8,882 nt of DNA from an uncultured Bdellovibrio sp. (GCA_946480995.1 CAMLMF010000081.1:1-8882), one strand, 5' to 3'; counted from the first letter of the stretch, positions 1 to 7,081 are shown. Translations and numbers: made by a program. Notes: a model not told the origin generated them from the letters alone.

Positions 1-973
1 GAACTTCCAAGGTGTCGACTTTTTTCTCTACAGCAAAATTCACATAACACAACGACATCAAAGCGAACTCTTCGTTCAGCGTTGTGATTTCTCCGGGACT
101 TAATGAACCCGAATGTACAAATACACCTTCTAAGTTGTTATGCGCGTACAATGGCAAAACTTTAGGTGGGCTAAAATGAAAAGCTTCAATCAGCATATCG
201 GAAAAACGTTTTGGCAAAAGACCCAACGCCAACTGAGGTCCGAACTCTTTCATGTCCGCAGACTCCAGCTGCACGCCGACCCCTTGAATATCTGCGGCAG
301 CCACACCCGTTCCGTGGGTTGCAACAAAAGAACGCACCGAAGGCAAGTATTTGAAAAACACACAGACCACACCATTTTGCAGGTGGTTTAAGTATCTTTG
401 GATTAAATCTTCTTTACTTGCGACTGTGCGATAATCCGTCAGACGCAGAGAAATCGAAGGCGCCACCGATTTCTCAGATTCTGCCTTTTTCATACTTTGC
501 ACGGCAGCAGAATGAACTTCAGCAAGTTTTGTTTTGCCTTCGCTGACTTCATCGAACAACTGTTCATTTTGGTAAGTCAGATATAATTTTTCACAGGCCC
601 GATCCACTGCCCATACGATGCGCGATTCAAGGGCCGCCGGTTCTGCCGAAATAACATCGACAAATCCGTGGTCATTGTATTGAGACAGCACATCGAATTG
701 AGCTGTTTGCGCCAAAGCGATAAATTTAATTTCGTCGTTAATAGCCAGTATCTGACTGACAAATTCGTTCAAAGCGCCGGTCAAGGAGGCTGTGGCAAAA
801 ACAATCAAATGTGGCGCGGATTCACGCACACGTTCTTGCAAGACGTGTACATCTTGAAAATAAAAAGCATCATAGCCCGCCTGCGAAAGATACACCTTCG
901 CGGACGCCCCCAGGTCCACATCCGTGGTAAAAACGAAAACGGAAAATTGAGAACTGTGGTCACGAATATTCAA
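1..973 (-). CDS. Degenerate receiver + GAF-like signalling protein, partial (C-terminus beyond left edge)
   Basis: An uninterrupted frame of 324 codons runs off the left edge. Residues 10-130 have the alternating pattern of a CheY-like receiver: strand SVFVFTTD (11-18), strand PHLIVFATA (54-62), strand IKFIALA (82-88) and VDVISAEP (105-112). The phospho-acceptor Asp expected at the end of strand 3 is Ala60, and the conserved Lys before the final Pro is absent (A110-E111-P112), so it should not be phosphorylated normally. Residues 140-170 are a charged helical linker. Residues 180-315 resemble a GAF domain (VLPLYAHNNLEGVFVHSG at 272-289). The visible part ends in KKVDTLEV; an output domain may follow outside the window. 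The start is TTG at 971-973, directly after the kinase stop, with an upstream GGAAAGAGG six bases away. Gene reality is fairly sure; the domain calls are by eye and the output function is unknown. Confidence 0.72.
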   Translation of the reverse strand, partial: MNIRDHSSQFSVFVFTTDVDLGASAKVYLSQAGYDAFYFQDVHVLQERVRESAPHLIVFATASLTGALNEFVSQILAINDEIKFIALAQTAQFDVLSQYNDHGFVDVISAEPAALESRIVWAVDRACEKLYLTYQNEQLFDEVSEGKTKLAEVHSAAVQSMKKAESEKSVAPSISLRLTDYRTVASKEDLIQRYLNHLQNGVVCVFFKYLPSVRSFVATHGTGVAAADIQGVGVQLESADMKEFGPQLALGLLPKRFSDMLIEAFHFSPPKVLPLYAHNNLEGVFVHSGSLSPGEITTLNEEFALMSLCYVNFAVEKKVDTLEV

Positions 974-3076
974 TTAAAGCCTCTTTCCGGGACGACGAAT
1001 TTCAACTTGATAAGAATCCAACTTAGAAATCTTCTTCGCCGCTGAAGCCGTTGGCGGAGTAATAAAGTTCGGCGCGGCCACAATCGGCTCATCATTCATT
1101 GCTTCAAGTTCCTCAGCGGTAGGACGATTGCTTGCAGCAGCCTTATCATCAAAGGCCGAAGCCCCCGCAGGCGCAGATTTAGCGGAGGACTCCTCTTGAT
1201 CACCCAAGAACCCGTCATTAAAAGAAAACCCATCACCTTGCTCTGGCAATTCTAAAAGTTTATCAATATTCACATCCAGCGGAGACGCGGCTTGCGGTTG
1301 TGCCGCCAACACCTCTTTGTATTCAGCTTCCGCTTCTTCGCGATGTTCAGATTTAGGTGCAAGTTGCGGAAGATCTACGGCCATAACCACTGCTTCTTTC
1401 TTTTCTTCAATAAACTCTGGCGCCTTCAAAACGCTGGCTGTTTGTTGTTTTTTAAACAAGATCGAAATTTTTGTGCCCTGACCACGTTGGGACTCAACTT
1501 GTACTTCGGCATTGTGTTCTTTCAAAATTCCGAAAGCCACCGACAATCCCAAGCCCATGTGATTCTGAAAGGAGCGAGTCGTAAAGAAAGGATCGAAAAT
1601 CTTTTCGACGTTTTGCGCCTCGATGCCCTCTCCGGTATCTTCGATGATCAGGTGAGTCCCTTGCGTGTCTTCGTAAAGATCGACCTTCACTTCTTTTTTC
1701 GCCATACGCTCCATGGCTTCAACTGAATTCTGTAAAATATTTCCCAAAGCGCGAATGATCGCATCGACATGCAGATCCATGGCCGAAGTGTCTTGGAAGT
1801 TTTTCGTCAGCTTCACACCTTTGTGGGCGAACAAAGCTTCCGACGCCTTCAAGGCTTTGACCAACGGACCTTCTAATTTCATTGAGTTTTTTTCTTGGAT
1901 CTCTTCACCAGCGTACCCCAGAAGCTTATCTAAAATACTGCGCGCGCCGCGAGTTTCACGCACGATGGACTCTGCACTTTGCACGATTTCTTCTTCTGGA
2001 GCTTTGGCTAAAATCATTTGCGAATAGCCGAGAATCGACGCCAAGGGCCCGCGCATTTCGTGAGCGAGAGCTGAAGCCACACGCATCGAAGCATCGAGTT
2101 TTTCTTTTTGCGCGATCTCGGGATCCAAAGCGACGACTTTTTCGGGAACCGCCACCACAGCTGGCTTCGCTTTAGCTTCTAACAAATCTTGTTCTAATTT
2201 TTCACGCTCTTTTTCAGACGGCATCACGATGGCCAAAATACTCGCGACCGCAACCAGAACTAAACCGCCGCCCATTAAAATAAATTGCCACCACAAGCCG
2301 GTGCGCCCCTTCATGGTGTCAGCCAGCGGTGCCGAACTCAGCAAATACAAATTACTTTGCGGAATGATTTCGTACATTCCATACAGCGGCCCGCTTTTTA
2401 GTTGGTAAGTATTGCTGCCGTGGGAAGAACCACTTTTTTGCGCGTCTTTGAAAACGGGATCGTCGCGCATGATCGTACCCAGATATTCGGGGATCGAATG
2501 CCCTACCGTCAAACCCGTCGACGTGACAATGGAAAAGGCACTTAAAGCGCCTCGTTGCGCATCGATCATTGATTGGAAGGTTTCTCCGGAGCCGATCAAG
2601 GCATAGGCGCGCGCGCCATCAAGCACAAGGACTGCGACATAACGACCGCGCTGTGAATCCTGAAAAGGTTTAATGAAGTAGCGCATCTCGGGCGTGTGCC
2701 CTTGCAAATTGCCAACAGCGGATTTTACAAACTCTTTTGTCCAGGCTGCGGCTTTCGAATTTTCTTTCACGATCAAGGCTTGCGGTTCAAGATCTTTTCC
2801 GGAAATTGAAAATGAGGCCACTGCATAATACGGCGCTAAAGAACTCCAGTTGATTTTACCTTTTTGAAAATTTTCAGAATTGAAATTGGCAACCACACGC
2901 TGCAAAGATTTTAATTCAGTCGCCAAAGAATAATTAATAGCTCCGAGTTGTGTTCGCGTTTGCGACTCCACCCAACTCATGCGATCGCCATACACAAAGC
3001 TGTCGGTGCGCCACAAAACTGTACCGATAAAAAGTGCCGCAACTGCAACCATGACGGCGATGATTTTTACTTTCAT
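974..3076 (-). CDS. Membrane sensor histidine kinase with periplasmic sensor and long acidic C-terminal tail
   Basis: A 700-residue transmembrane sensor kinase. An N-terminal membrane segment (about 4-21) and a second one (about 263-285) flank a periplasmic region of about 235 residues whose pattern suggests a Cache-like sensor; its ligand is unknown. A coiled coil (286-330) leads to the dimerisation/phosphoacceptor helix with His339 in ALAHEMRGPLASILGYS. The ATPase domain shows the N box (N446, N450), G1 (EDTGEGI, D480), F box (FDPFFTT, 494-500) and G2 (GLGLS, 508-512), so it should be active. The H-box carries Gly where Asn is usual (HEMRGPL against HEIRNPL). Residues 551-700 form an Ala/Glu/Pro-rich, probably disordered tail ending in the basic segment VEIRRPGKRL. 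No receiver is fused to it, but a receiver-like gene follows immediately in frame. The ATG has a good AAGGAAG upstream. Confidence 0.93.
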   Translation of the reverse strand: MKVKIIAVMVAVAALFIGTVLWRTDSFVYGDRMSWVESQTRTQLGAINYSLATELKSLQRVVANFNSENFQKGKINWSSLAPYYAVASFSISGKDLEPQALIVKENSKAAAWTKEFVKSAVGNLQGHTPEMRYFIKPFQDSQRGRYVAVLVLDGARAYALIGSGETFQSMIDAQRGALSAFSIVTSTGLTVGHSIPEYLGTIMRDDPVFKDAQKSGSSHGSNTYQLKSGPLYGMYEIIPQSNLYLLSSAPLADTMKGRTGLWWQFILMGGGLVLVAVASILAIVMPSEKEREKLEQDLLEAKAKPAVVAVPEKVVALDPEIAQKEKLDASMRVASALAHEMRGPLASILGYSQMILAKAPEEEIVQSAESIVRETRGARSILDKLLGYAGEEIQEKNSMKLEGPLVKALKASEALFAHKGVKLTKNFQDTSAMDLHVDAIIRALGNILQNSVEAMERMAKKEVKVDLYEDTQGTHLIIEDTGEGIEAQNVEKIFDPFFTTRSFQNHMGLGLSVAFGILKEHNAEVQVESQRGQGTKISILFKKQQTASVLKAPEFIEEKKEAVVMAVDLPQLAPKSEHREEAEAEYKEVLAAQPQAASPLDVNIDKLLELPEQGDGFSFNDGFLGDQEESSAKSAPAGASAFDDKAAASNRPTAEELEAMNDEPIVAAPNFITPPTASAAKKISKLDSYQVEIRRPGKRL
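980..988 (-). promoter_or_regulatory. Ribosome binding site deciding the TTG start of the pseudo-receiver gene
   Basis: On the minus strand GGAAAGAGG lies inside the last codons of the histidine kinase gene (GGA AAG AGG CTT TAA). Six bases then separate it from TTG at 971-973. No ATG or GTG occurs in the first part of the downstream frame with a comparable site, so this sequence supports TTG initiation and tight coupling to kinase translation. Confidence 0.6.
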
Positions 3077-3148
3077 GTACTTCTTCCTTTGAGCTATTCC
3101 AGCCTACCAGCTTGACGCTTTCAGCACGGTCCGGCTTCCTGCCGAGTC

Positions 3149-3188
3149 CTTGATTTTATTGTAGTTTTAGAAAGTGATAAGAATCAAG
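3149..3188. promoter_or_regulatory. Imperfect inverted repeat between the divergent kinase and nadB genes; candidate shared operator
   Basis: Arm CTTGATTTTAT (3149-3159) pairs with ATAAGAATCAAG (3177-3188) over 11 positions with a single bulged base, around a 17-base centre. Each arm contains TTGATT, a -35-like hexamer, in opposite orientations. It could bind a dimeric regulator, or be two overlapping divergent promoters. The repeat is seen directly; its role is inferred. Confidence 0.4.
3158..3187 (-). promoter_or_regulatory. Putative sigma-70-type promoter for the histidine kinase unit
   Basis: On the minus strand TTGATT (3182-3187) is followed after 18 bases by TACAAT (3158-3163), one mismatch from the TATAAT consensus. 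Transcription would start near 3150, giving a leader of roughly 70 bases before the kinase ATG. The plus-strand counterpart for nadB is weaker: TTGATT at 3150-3155 with only GATAAG at 3176-3181, a 20-base spacing. Confidence 0.4.
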
Positions 3189-3236
3189 CAAGAGTCCTTT
3201 GCAAATGCCAGTAAAAGGAGTAAGAACATCCCCACT

Positions 3237-4850
3237 ATGAGTACTCATCGCTCTGACATTTTGATCGTTGGCTCCGGCACCGCCGGTTTGGCACTGGCTC
3301 TGAAACTTGCGGCGCAAGGGAAGGTCATCGTTCTTGCCAAAGAATCCGCTGGGGGAACAAATTCCGCCATGGCTCAAGGGGGCATCTCGGCGGTCATGTC
3401 GGATGAGGACAGCTTCGAATCCCATGTGCAAGATACGCTGGTCGCTGGCGCAGGCCTTTGCAAAGAAACAGTTGTTCGAGACTATGTTCAGCAAGCTCCT
3501 GATCGCATTAAAGATTTAATAAACTGGGGCGTGCACTTCGACGTCAAAAAGAAGGGCTCTGAAGAGACCTTTGAAATTGATTTGACGCGCGAAGGCGGAC
3601 ATAGTTTCCGACGCATTTTACACTTCGAGGACCAAACGGGTTTAGAAATTCATCGCACTCTTTTGGCGCGAGTTCGCGAAAATCCAAACATTGTTTTGAT
3701 GGAACGTTTTTACGCCATCGATCTGATCGTCAACAAAGAGGTCGACCCCGAGGACATGGACCCAGTTCAGTGCGTGGGTTGTTACGCTTTAGATAAATCT
3801 GATAACGAGGTGCATACTTTTTTAGCAAAGAACACAATCCTGGCAACCGGCGGAGCCGGCAAGGTTTATCTTTACACTTCAAACTGGGCCGGAGCGACGG
3901 GCGATGGCATTGCCATGGCTTATCGCGTGGGCGCACGCATTGCTAATTTAGAATTCATGCAGTTTCACCCGACATGTTTGTTCCATCGTGATTCACGCAA
4001 TTTTTTAATTTCAGAAGCTTTGCGCGGTGAAGGTGGCGAGTTGATTGATAGTAAAGGTAATGCCTTTATGAAAAAGTATCATCCGCTGGGGTCTTTGGCT
4101 CCTCGTGATGTGGTCGCGCGTTCGATCGACAACGAGATGAAAAAGACCGGGGCCGAATGCGTGTACCTGGATATGACCAAACAAGATCGCGAATTTTTGA
4201 AAACACGTTTTCCGAATATTTATAACAAGTGCTTAGAATACGGAATTGATATGGCGACCCAGCCGATTCCAGTGGTCCCGGCTGCACACTATTTGTGTGG
4301 TGGAATTTTAACTGACATCCAAGGACGCACAGATATTCCAGGCTTGTGGGCGATTGGTGAAACAGCGTGCACGGGCTTACACGGAGCCAATCGCTTGGCT
4401 TCGAACTCTTTGCTAGAGTGCCTGACGACCGCACACAACTGTGCTGCGGAAATTACTTCGCGTTGGAGTTCGTACAAGCTTTATTCAAAAAATCCAAAAC
4501 CATGGACACATCCCGAAGAATCCAATGACGACGAGATGATCGTCATCAATCATATGTGGGATGAAATTCGCCGCCTGATGTGGAACTACATGGGGATTGT
4601 GCGTTCGAACAAACGCCTGGCACGGGCCCAACATCGTTTGCAAAACATCTTGGCCGAAACCAAAGAATATTATTCGCACATGAAAATCCATTCCGACATT
4701 TTAGAGCTGCGCAATATTGCAACGGTCGCCGATCTTTCGGTCGAGTGTGCTTTGCGCCGCCAGGAATCTCGGGGAATCCATTACAACCTGGATTATACGG
4801 AGAAAAGTCCAAACCCGACCGATACAATCGTGGTCCGTGGCCTGATTTGA
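3237..4850 (+). CDS. nadB: L-aspartate oxidase
   Basis: A cytoplasmic FAD enzyme that oxidises L-aspartate to iminoaspartate, using oxygen or fumarate as electron acceptor; NadA (quinolinate synthase) then uses iminoaspartate in de novo NAD synthesis. The 537-residue protein begins with the FAD-binding GSGTAG motif (12-17) and matches E. coli NadB, as I remember it, along its whole length. His244, Arg290, His351 and Arg386 fall at the same numbers as the E. coli active-site residues; Thr259 is Ser here. LTREGGHS (116-123) and LHGANR (381-386) are characteristic, and the C-terminal helical domain is complete. I chose ATG 3237 because this numbering fits. The frame is open back to a GTG at 3174, but those 21 extra residues look unrelated. 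A Shine-Dalgarno AAGGAG at 3215-3220 is unusually far away, 16 bases. nadA and nadC are not neighbours. It probably heads an operon with the next two genes. Confidence 0.96.
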   Translation: MSTHRSDILIVGSGTAGLALALKLAAQGKVIVLAKESAGGTNSAMAQGGISAVMSDEDSFESHVQDTLVAGAGLCKETVVRDYVQQAPDRIKDLINWGVHFDVKKKGSEETFEIDLTREGGHSFRRILHFEDQTGLEIHRTLLARVRENPNIVLMERFYAIDLIVNKEVDPEDMDPVQCVGCYALDKSDNEVHTFLAKNTILATGGAGKVYLYTSNWAGATGDGIAMAYRVGARIANLEFMQFHPTCLFHRDSRNFLISEALRGEGGELIDSKGNAFMKKYHPLGSLAPRDVVARSIDNEMKKTGAECVYLDMTKQDREFLKTRFPNIYNKCLEYGIDMATQPIPVVPAAHYLCGGILTDIQGRTDIPGLWAIGETACTGLHGANRLASNSLLECLTTAHNCAAEITSRWSSYKLYSKNPKPWTHPEESNDDEMIVINHMWDEIRRLMWNYMGIVRSNKRLARAQHRLQNILAETKEYYSHMKIHSDILELRNIATVADLSVECALRRQESRGIHYNLDYTEKSPNPTDTIVVRGLI

Positions 4851-4878
4851 CTTGCCCCCTGACTTCACTCGCGGCAAG
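4851..4878 (+). other. Small inverted repeat between nadB and the hydrolase gene
   Basis: CTTGCC (4851-4856), immediately after the nadB stop, is complementary to GGCAAG (4873-4878), leaving a 16-base loop. The six-pair stem ends 10 bases before the hydrolase ATG and has no U-run after it, so it is not a convincing terminator. It might modulate translation of the hydrolase or be chance. Confidence 0.25.
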
Positions 4879-4888
4879 CTTGTGAGGT

Positions 4889-5740
4889 ATGTACAAACGA
4901 TCTGAAGGCTTCTTTAAAGGTTACCAAGACATCAATTTGTTCTTTCAAACGTGGGAAAAACCCGACGCGGAAGGAACGATCATTATTACGCACGGACACG
5001 GTGAACATTCCGAATCCTATCACCGCCTGGTCAAAGCGTTTGAAAATGACAAATGGAATTTTTATGCCTGGGACTTGCGCGGTCACGGTCGCTCGGAAGG
5101 ACATCGTGGTTACGTTGCTGAATTTGACGATTACTGCCGCGATTACAAAATCTTTTTAGATAAAGTAATGAGCCAAGAAAAAGTGCGCAAAGGGCCAGTC
5201 ATACTATTCTGTCACTCGATGGGTGGATTGATTGAATTGAAGACTTTAATTCGCCATCCCGACATTCCATGTGCAGGAATTATTGCCAGCGCGCCGATGT
5301 TAGAACTTTCTGTCGCGGTCCCTGCGATTAAAGCCAAAGGGGCTGTTTTATTGAACCGCTTCCTACCAAAAGTCACTTTGGGCAACGAACTTGATAATAA
5401 AATGCTGACCCGGGATCTAGACGTCATTCGTGAATACGAACAAGATGCCCTTCGTCACTCGCGCATTTCTTCGGGTGCTTTCTTAGGATTCCTCGAGGGC
5501 TTTGATTGGGTTCGTGTGCGTGCAAATGAAATTAAAAAACCAGCGTTATTTATTATTCCGGAAAATGATCCGGTCGTAAGTTCACCGGAATCCCGCGCCT
5601 TCTTTGAGAAAATGGGCAGCACGCGCAAAGAAATTTATGTGTATCCGGACGCGAAACACGAATTGATCAACGACATTGTTCGTCCGACGGTTTTCGCGGA
5701 TATTAAAAAATTCTTGGACAGTTTTTTGGAGTCGAAATAA
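4889..5740 (+). CDS. Alpha/beta hydrolase, lysophospholipase / monoacylglycerol lipase type
   Basis: A 283-residue serine hydrolase of the Hydrolase_4 (PldB/monoglyceride lipase) type, expected to cleave an acyl ester of a lysophospholipid, monoacylglycerol or similar substrate. Family marks in order: the oxyanion-hole motif HGHGEHS (35-41), WDLRGHGRSEG (61-71), the nucleophile elbow CHSMGG with Ser110 (108-113), a cap region (about 135-205), the acid Asp227 in ENDPVV, and His257 in DAKHEL. The triad is intact. Cys108 replaces the first Gly of the usual GHSMGG. There is no signal peptide, so it is probably cytoplasmic. It starts 38 bases after nadB. No other in-frame start is plausible nearby; the only Shine-Dalgarno-like GAGG is a single base from the ATG, so initiation may depend on coupling. 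Its stop overlaps the lipoprotein ATG. The exact substrate cannot be told from sequence. Confidence 0.88.
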   Translation: MYKRSEGFFKGYQDINLFFQTWEKPDAEGTIIITHGHGEHSESYHRLVKAFENDKWNFYAWDLRGHGRSEGHRGYVAEFDDYCRDYKIFLDKVMSQEKVRKGPVILFCHSMGGLIELKTLIRHPDIPCAGIIASAPMLELSVAVPAIKAKGAVLLNRFLPKVTLGNELDNKMLTRDLDVIREYEQDALRHSRISSGAFLGFLEGFDWVRVRANEIKKPALFIIPENDPVVSSPESRAFFEKMGSTRKEIYVYPDAKHELINDIVRPTVFADIKKFLDSFLESK

Positions 5741-6303
5741 TGAAATACCTTTTAAGTCTTTTTTTACTTCTAAGTGCCTGCGCTTCGTCACAAATTGCGG
5801 CTGAGATGGATTACGCCAGCGTTGTTGAAAAGAACTCGGACAGCATCCGTCGTTATTCGGGCTTTTATAACACTCTGGACATGGAAGCGACAATTTTGAA
5901 TTCAGAAGTTGCGGCGGCACAGCTGCGCAATGGTGTCTCGACTTACCAGTGGGACGATAAAAAACAAGGCGAAGAAAAAACGTCCCTGGAAAATCGCCTA
6001 AGTAAAGAGGCCGAGTTTTTCTTAAGTTTCTTTACCCCGGAAAGAAAGAACGATGATCTTTCGCGCCCAGCAACGATGTGGAAAATCTTTCTAGATGTTG
6101 ATGGCAAACGTTTCGAAGGCAAAGCGAAGAAAATCAAGTTGCAGCTTGCAGAAATTCAAGCGCAGTATCCTTATCACAATCGCTTCTATACACCGTATAT
6201 TGTGACTTTCCCGGTTTCCATGCGCTCTATCGAGGGTAAGCCGATGAAGCTGACTTTGACCGGGCCTGTGGGCTCTGGCTCTTTAAATTTTCCGCGTAAC
6301 TAA
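5740..6303 (+). CDS. Putative lipoprotein of unknown function
   Basis: A 187-residue protein I do not recognise. It opens with Lys2, a hydrophobic stretch and the lipobox LSAC with Cys14, so it should be lipidated after signal peptidase II cleavage. Residue +2 is Ala, which in E. coli rules would send it to the outer membrane. The mature part holds a charged segment (about 70-110) and a C-terminal half with beta-strand pattern (MWKIFLDVDGKRFEG, then YTPYIVTFPVSMR and MKLTLTGP) that may form a small sandwich domain. The ATG overlaps the TAA of the hydrolase (TAATG), and GGAG lies eight bases upstream, so translation of the two is coupled. It ends one base before the stop of the convergent dehydrogenase gene. 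The partnership with the hydrolase suggests an envelope role, but this is only inference. Confidence 0.82.
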   Translation: MKYLLSLFLLLSACASSQIAAEMDYASVVEKNSDSIRRYSGFYNTLDMEATILNSEVAAAQLRNGVSTYQWDDKKQGEEKTSLENRLSKEAEFFLSFFTPERKNDDLSRPATMWKIFLDVDGKRFEGKAKKIKLQLAEIQAQYPYHNRFYTPYIVTFPVSMRSIEGKPMKLTLTGPVGSGSLNFPRN

Positions 6304-6304
6304 T

Positions 6305-7078
6305 CTATCTTTTAAAGCGACGTGAAACTTCTAAATCAAATAGAGGTTTCACGAATTTTGCGATCTTCAGTCCAACTCCCGTTAAACCCGTCGGCTCTAA
6401 AACTTCCAAATCATGCAAGATCGCTTCGCGAATCATTTCAGCGTATTTCGCAGGCGTGATGGAATCCATGGGAATGATGAAATTTTTTGAATACAAATTT
6501 TCGATTTCATCAAACATCCGAGTTTTAATTCCCGGCGTGACTAATAACAAAGTCGTCACTGGTGTGGTCTTTAGTTCCGCTTGCAAACAGTTCGTAAAGG
6601 CCACCACCGCTGCTTTTGACGCCGCATAGGTTGAAGCCGCAGGAAAATGCATAAACGCCGTGACACTTGAATTATTGATTATTTTTCCGCGTTTTCTTTT
6701 TAGCATGCCCGGCAAAATCGCTTGGGTCAGGTGAATCAAAGCGTTCACGTTGACTTGCATCATCTGATAAATGTCGTCTAATGATTGCTCTTCCAGCAAA
6801 CCACCTGTGAGTTGACCGGCATTATTAAATAAAATATCAATCGGAGTCTCTTTAAGATCCGTGACCAAAGCCGCAACACCCTTTTTACTGGAAAGATCGG
6901 CTTCAAAGACTGTGACAGACTTCGCCCCCAGAGCTTGCAACTCGCTGACCAATTCCGGATCACTCTTTCTGACAGATAAATATAAGTGAGCTTTGTCTTG
7001 CGCACACATTTTCGCAAAGGCTTTGCCAATCCCGCGATTAGCTCCTGTGATTAAGATATGTCTGTTGGTAATTTCCAT
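6305..7078 (-). CDS. Short-chain dehydrogenase/reductase (classical SDR)
   Basis: A 257-residue NAD(P)-dependent oxidoreductase with a Rossmann fold. It has the cofactor motif TGANRGIG (11-18), the acidic DLSS site (61-64), NNAG (85-88), Asn110 in VNVNAL, and the catalytic Ser138, Tyr151 and Lys155 (YAASK), followed by TPG (181-183), which is the usual cofactor-contacting PG. The active site is complete. An Arg37-Lys38 pair after the second strand hints at NADP preference. Length is normal; the C-terminus (KFVKPLFDLEVSRRFKR) is basic and amphipathic, which could mean membrane contact. The substrate cannot be predicted. It begins three bases after the RNase H stop with AAGGA six bases before the ATG, within the upstream gene, so it is almost surely co-transcribed. 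Its final codons contain the hairpin described at 6321-6353. Confidence 0.92.
   Translation of the reverse strand: MEITNRHILITGANRGIGKAFAKMCAQDKAHLYLSVRKSDPELVSELQALGAKSVTVFEADLSSKKGVAALVTDLKETPIDILFNNAGQLTGGLLEEQSLDDIYQMMQVNVNALIHLTQAILPGMLKRKRGKIINNSSVTAFMHFPAASTYAASKAAVVAFTNCLQAELKTTPVTTLLLVTPGIKTRMFDEIENLYSKNFIIPMDSITPAKYAEMIREAILHDLEVLEPTGLTGVGLKIAKFVKPLFDLEVSRRFKR
6321..6360 (+). terminator. Intrinsic terminator of the nadB operon embedded in the convergent SDR gene
   Basis: CGTGAAACTTCTA (6321-6333) and TAGAGGTTTCACG (6341-6353) form a 13-pair stem with one G-U wobble in the plus-strand RNA and a 7-base loop, followed by AATTTTG. On the minus strand the wobble becomes a C-A mismatch and no clean U-run follows the stem, so the structure fits plus-strand termination better. 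It lies 18 bases past the lipoprotein stop, wholly inside codons for the SDR C-terminus. Confidence 0.68.
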
Positions 7079-7081
7079 GGA

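Noticed and set aside
577..1045. Open frames on both strands over the left end (577-762 minus, 668-1045 plus)
   Set aside because: They are out of frame with the long continuous receiver-like frame running from 973 to the left edge and have no recognisable composition or ribosome sites.
1292..2606. Several plus-strand frames opposite the histidine kinase
   Set aside because: Compositions rich in Arg, Phe and His and the lack of motifs are typical of antisense shadows of a well-supported kinase gene.
3131..3144. CGGC/GCCG mini-hairpin in the kinase leader as a terminator or riboswitch
   Set aside because: Only four pairs around a five-base loop, no U-run and no recognisable aptamer.
3174..3236. 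N-terminal extension of NadB from a GTG at 3174
   Set aside because: No Shine-Dalgarno before it, the residues do not resemble NadB, and starting at 3237 places key active-site residues at the same numbers as in E. coli.
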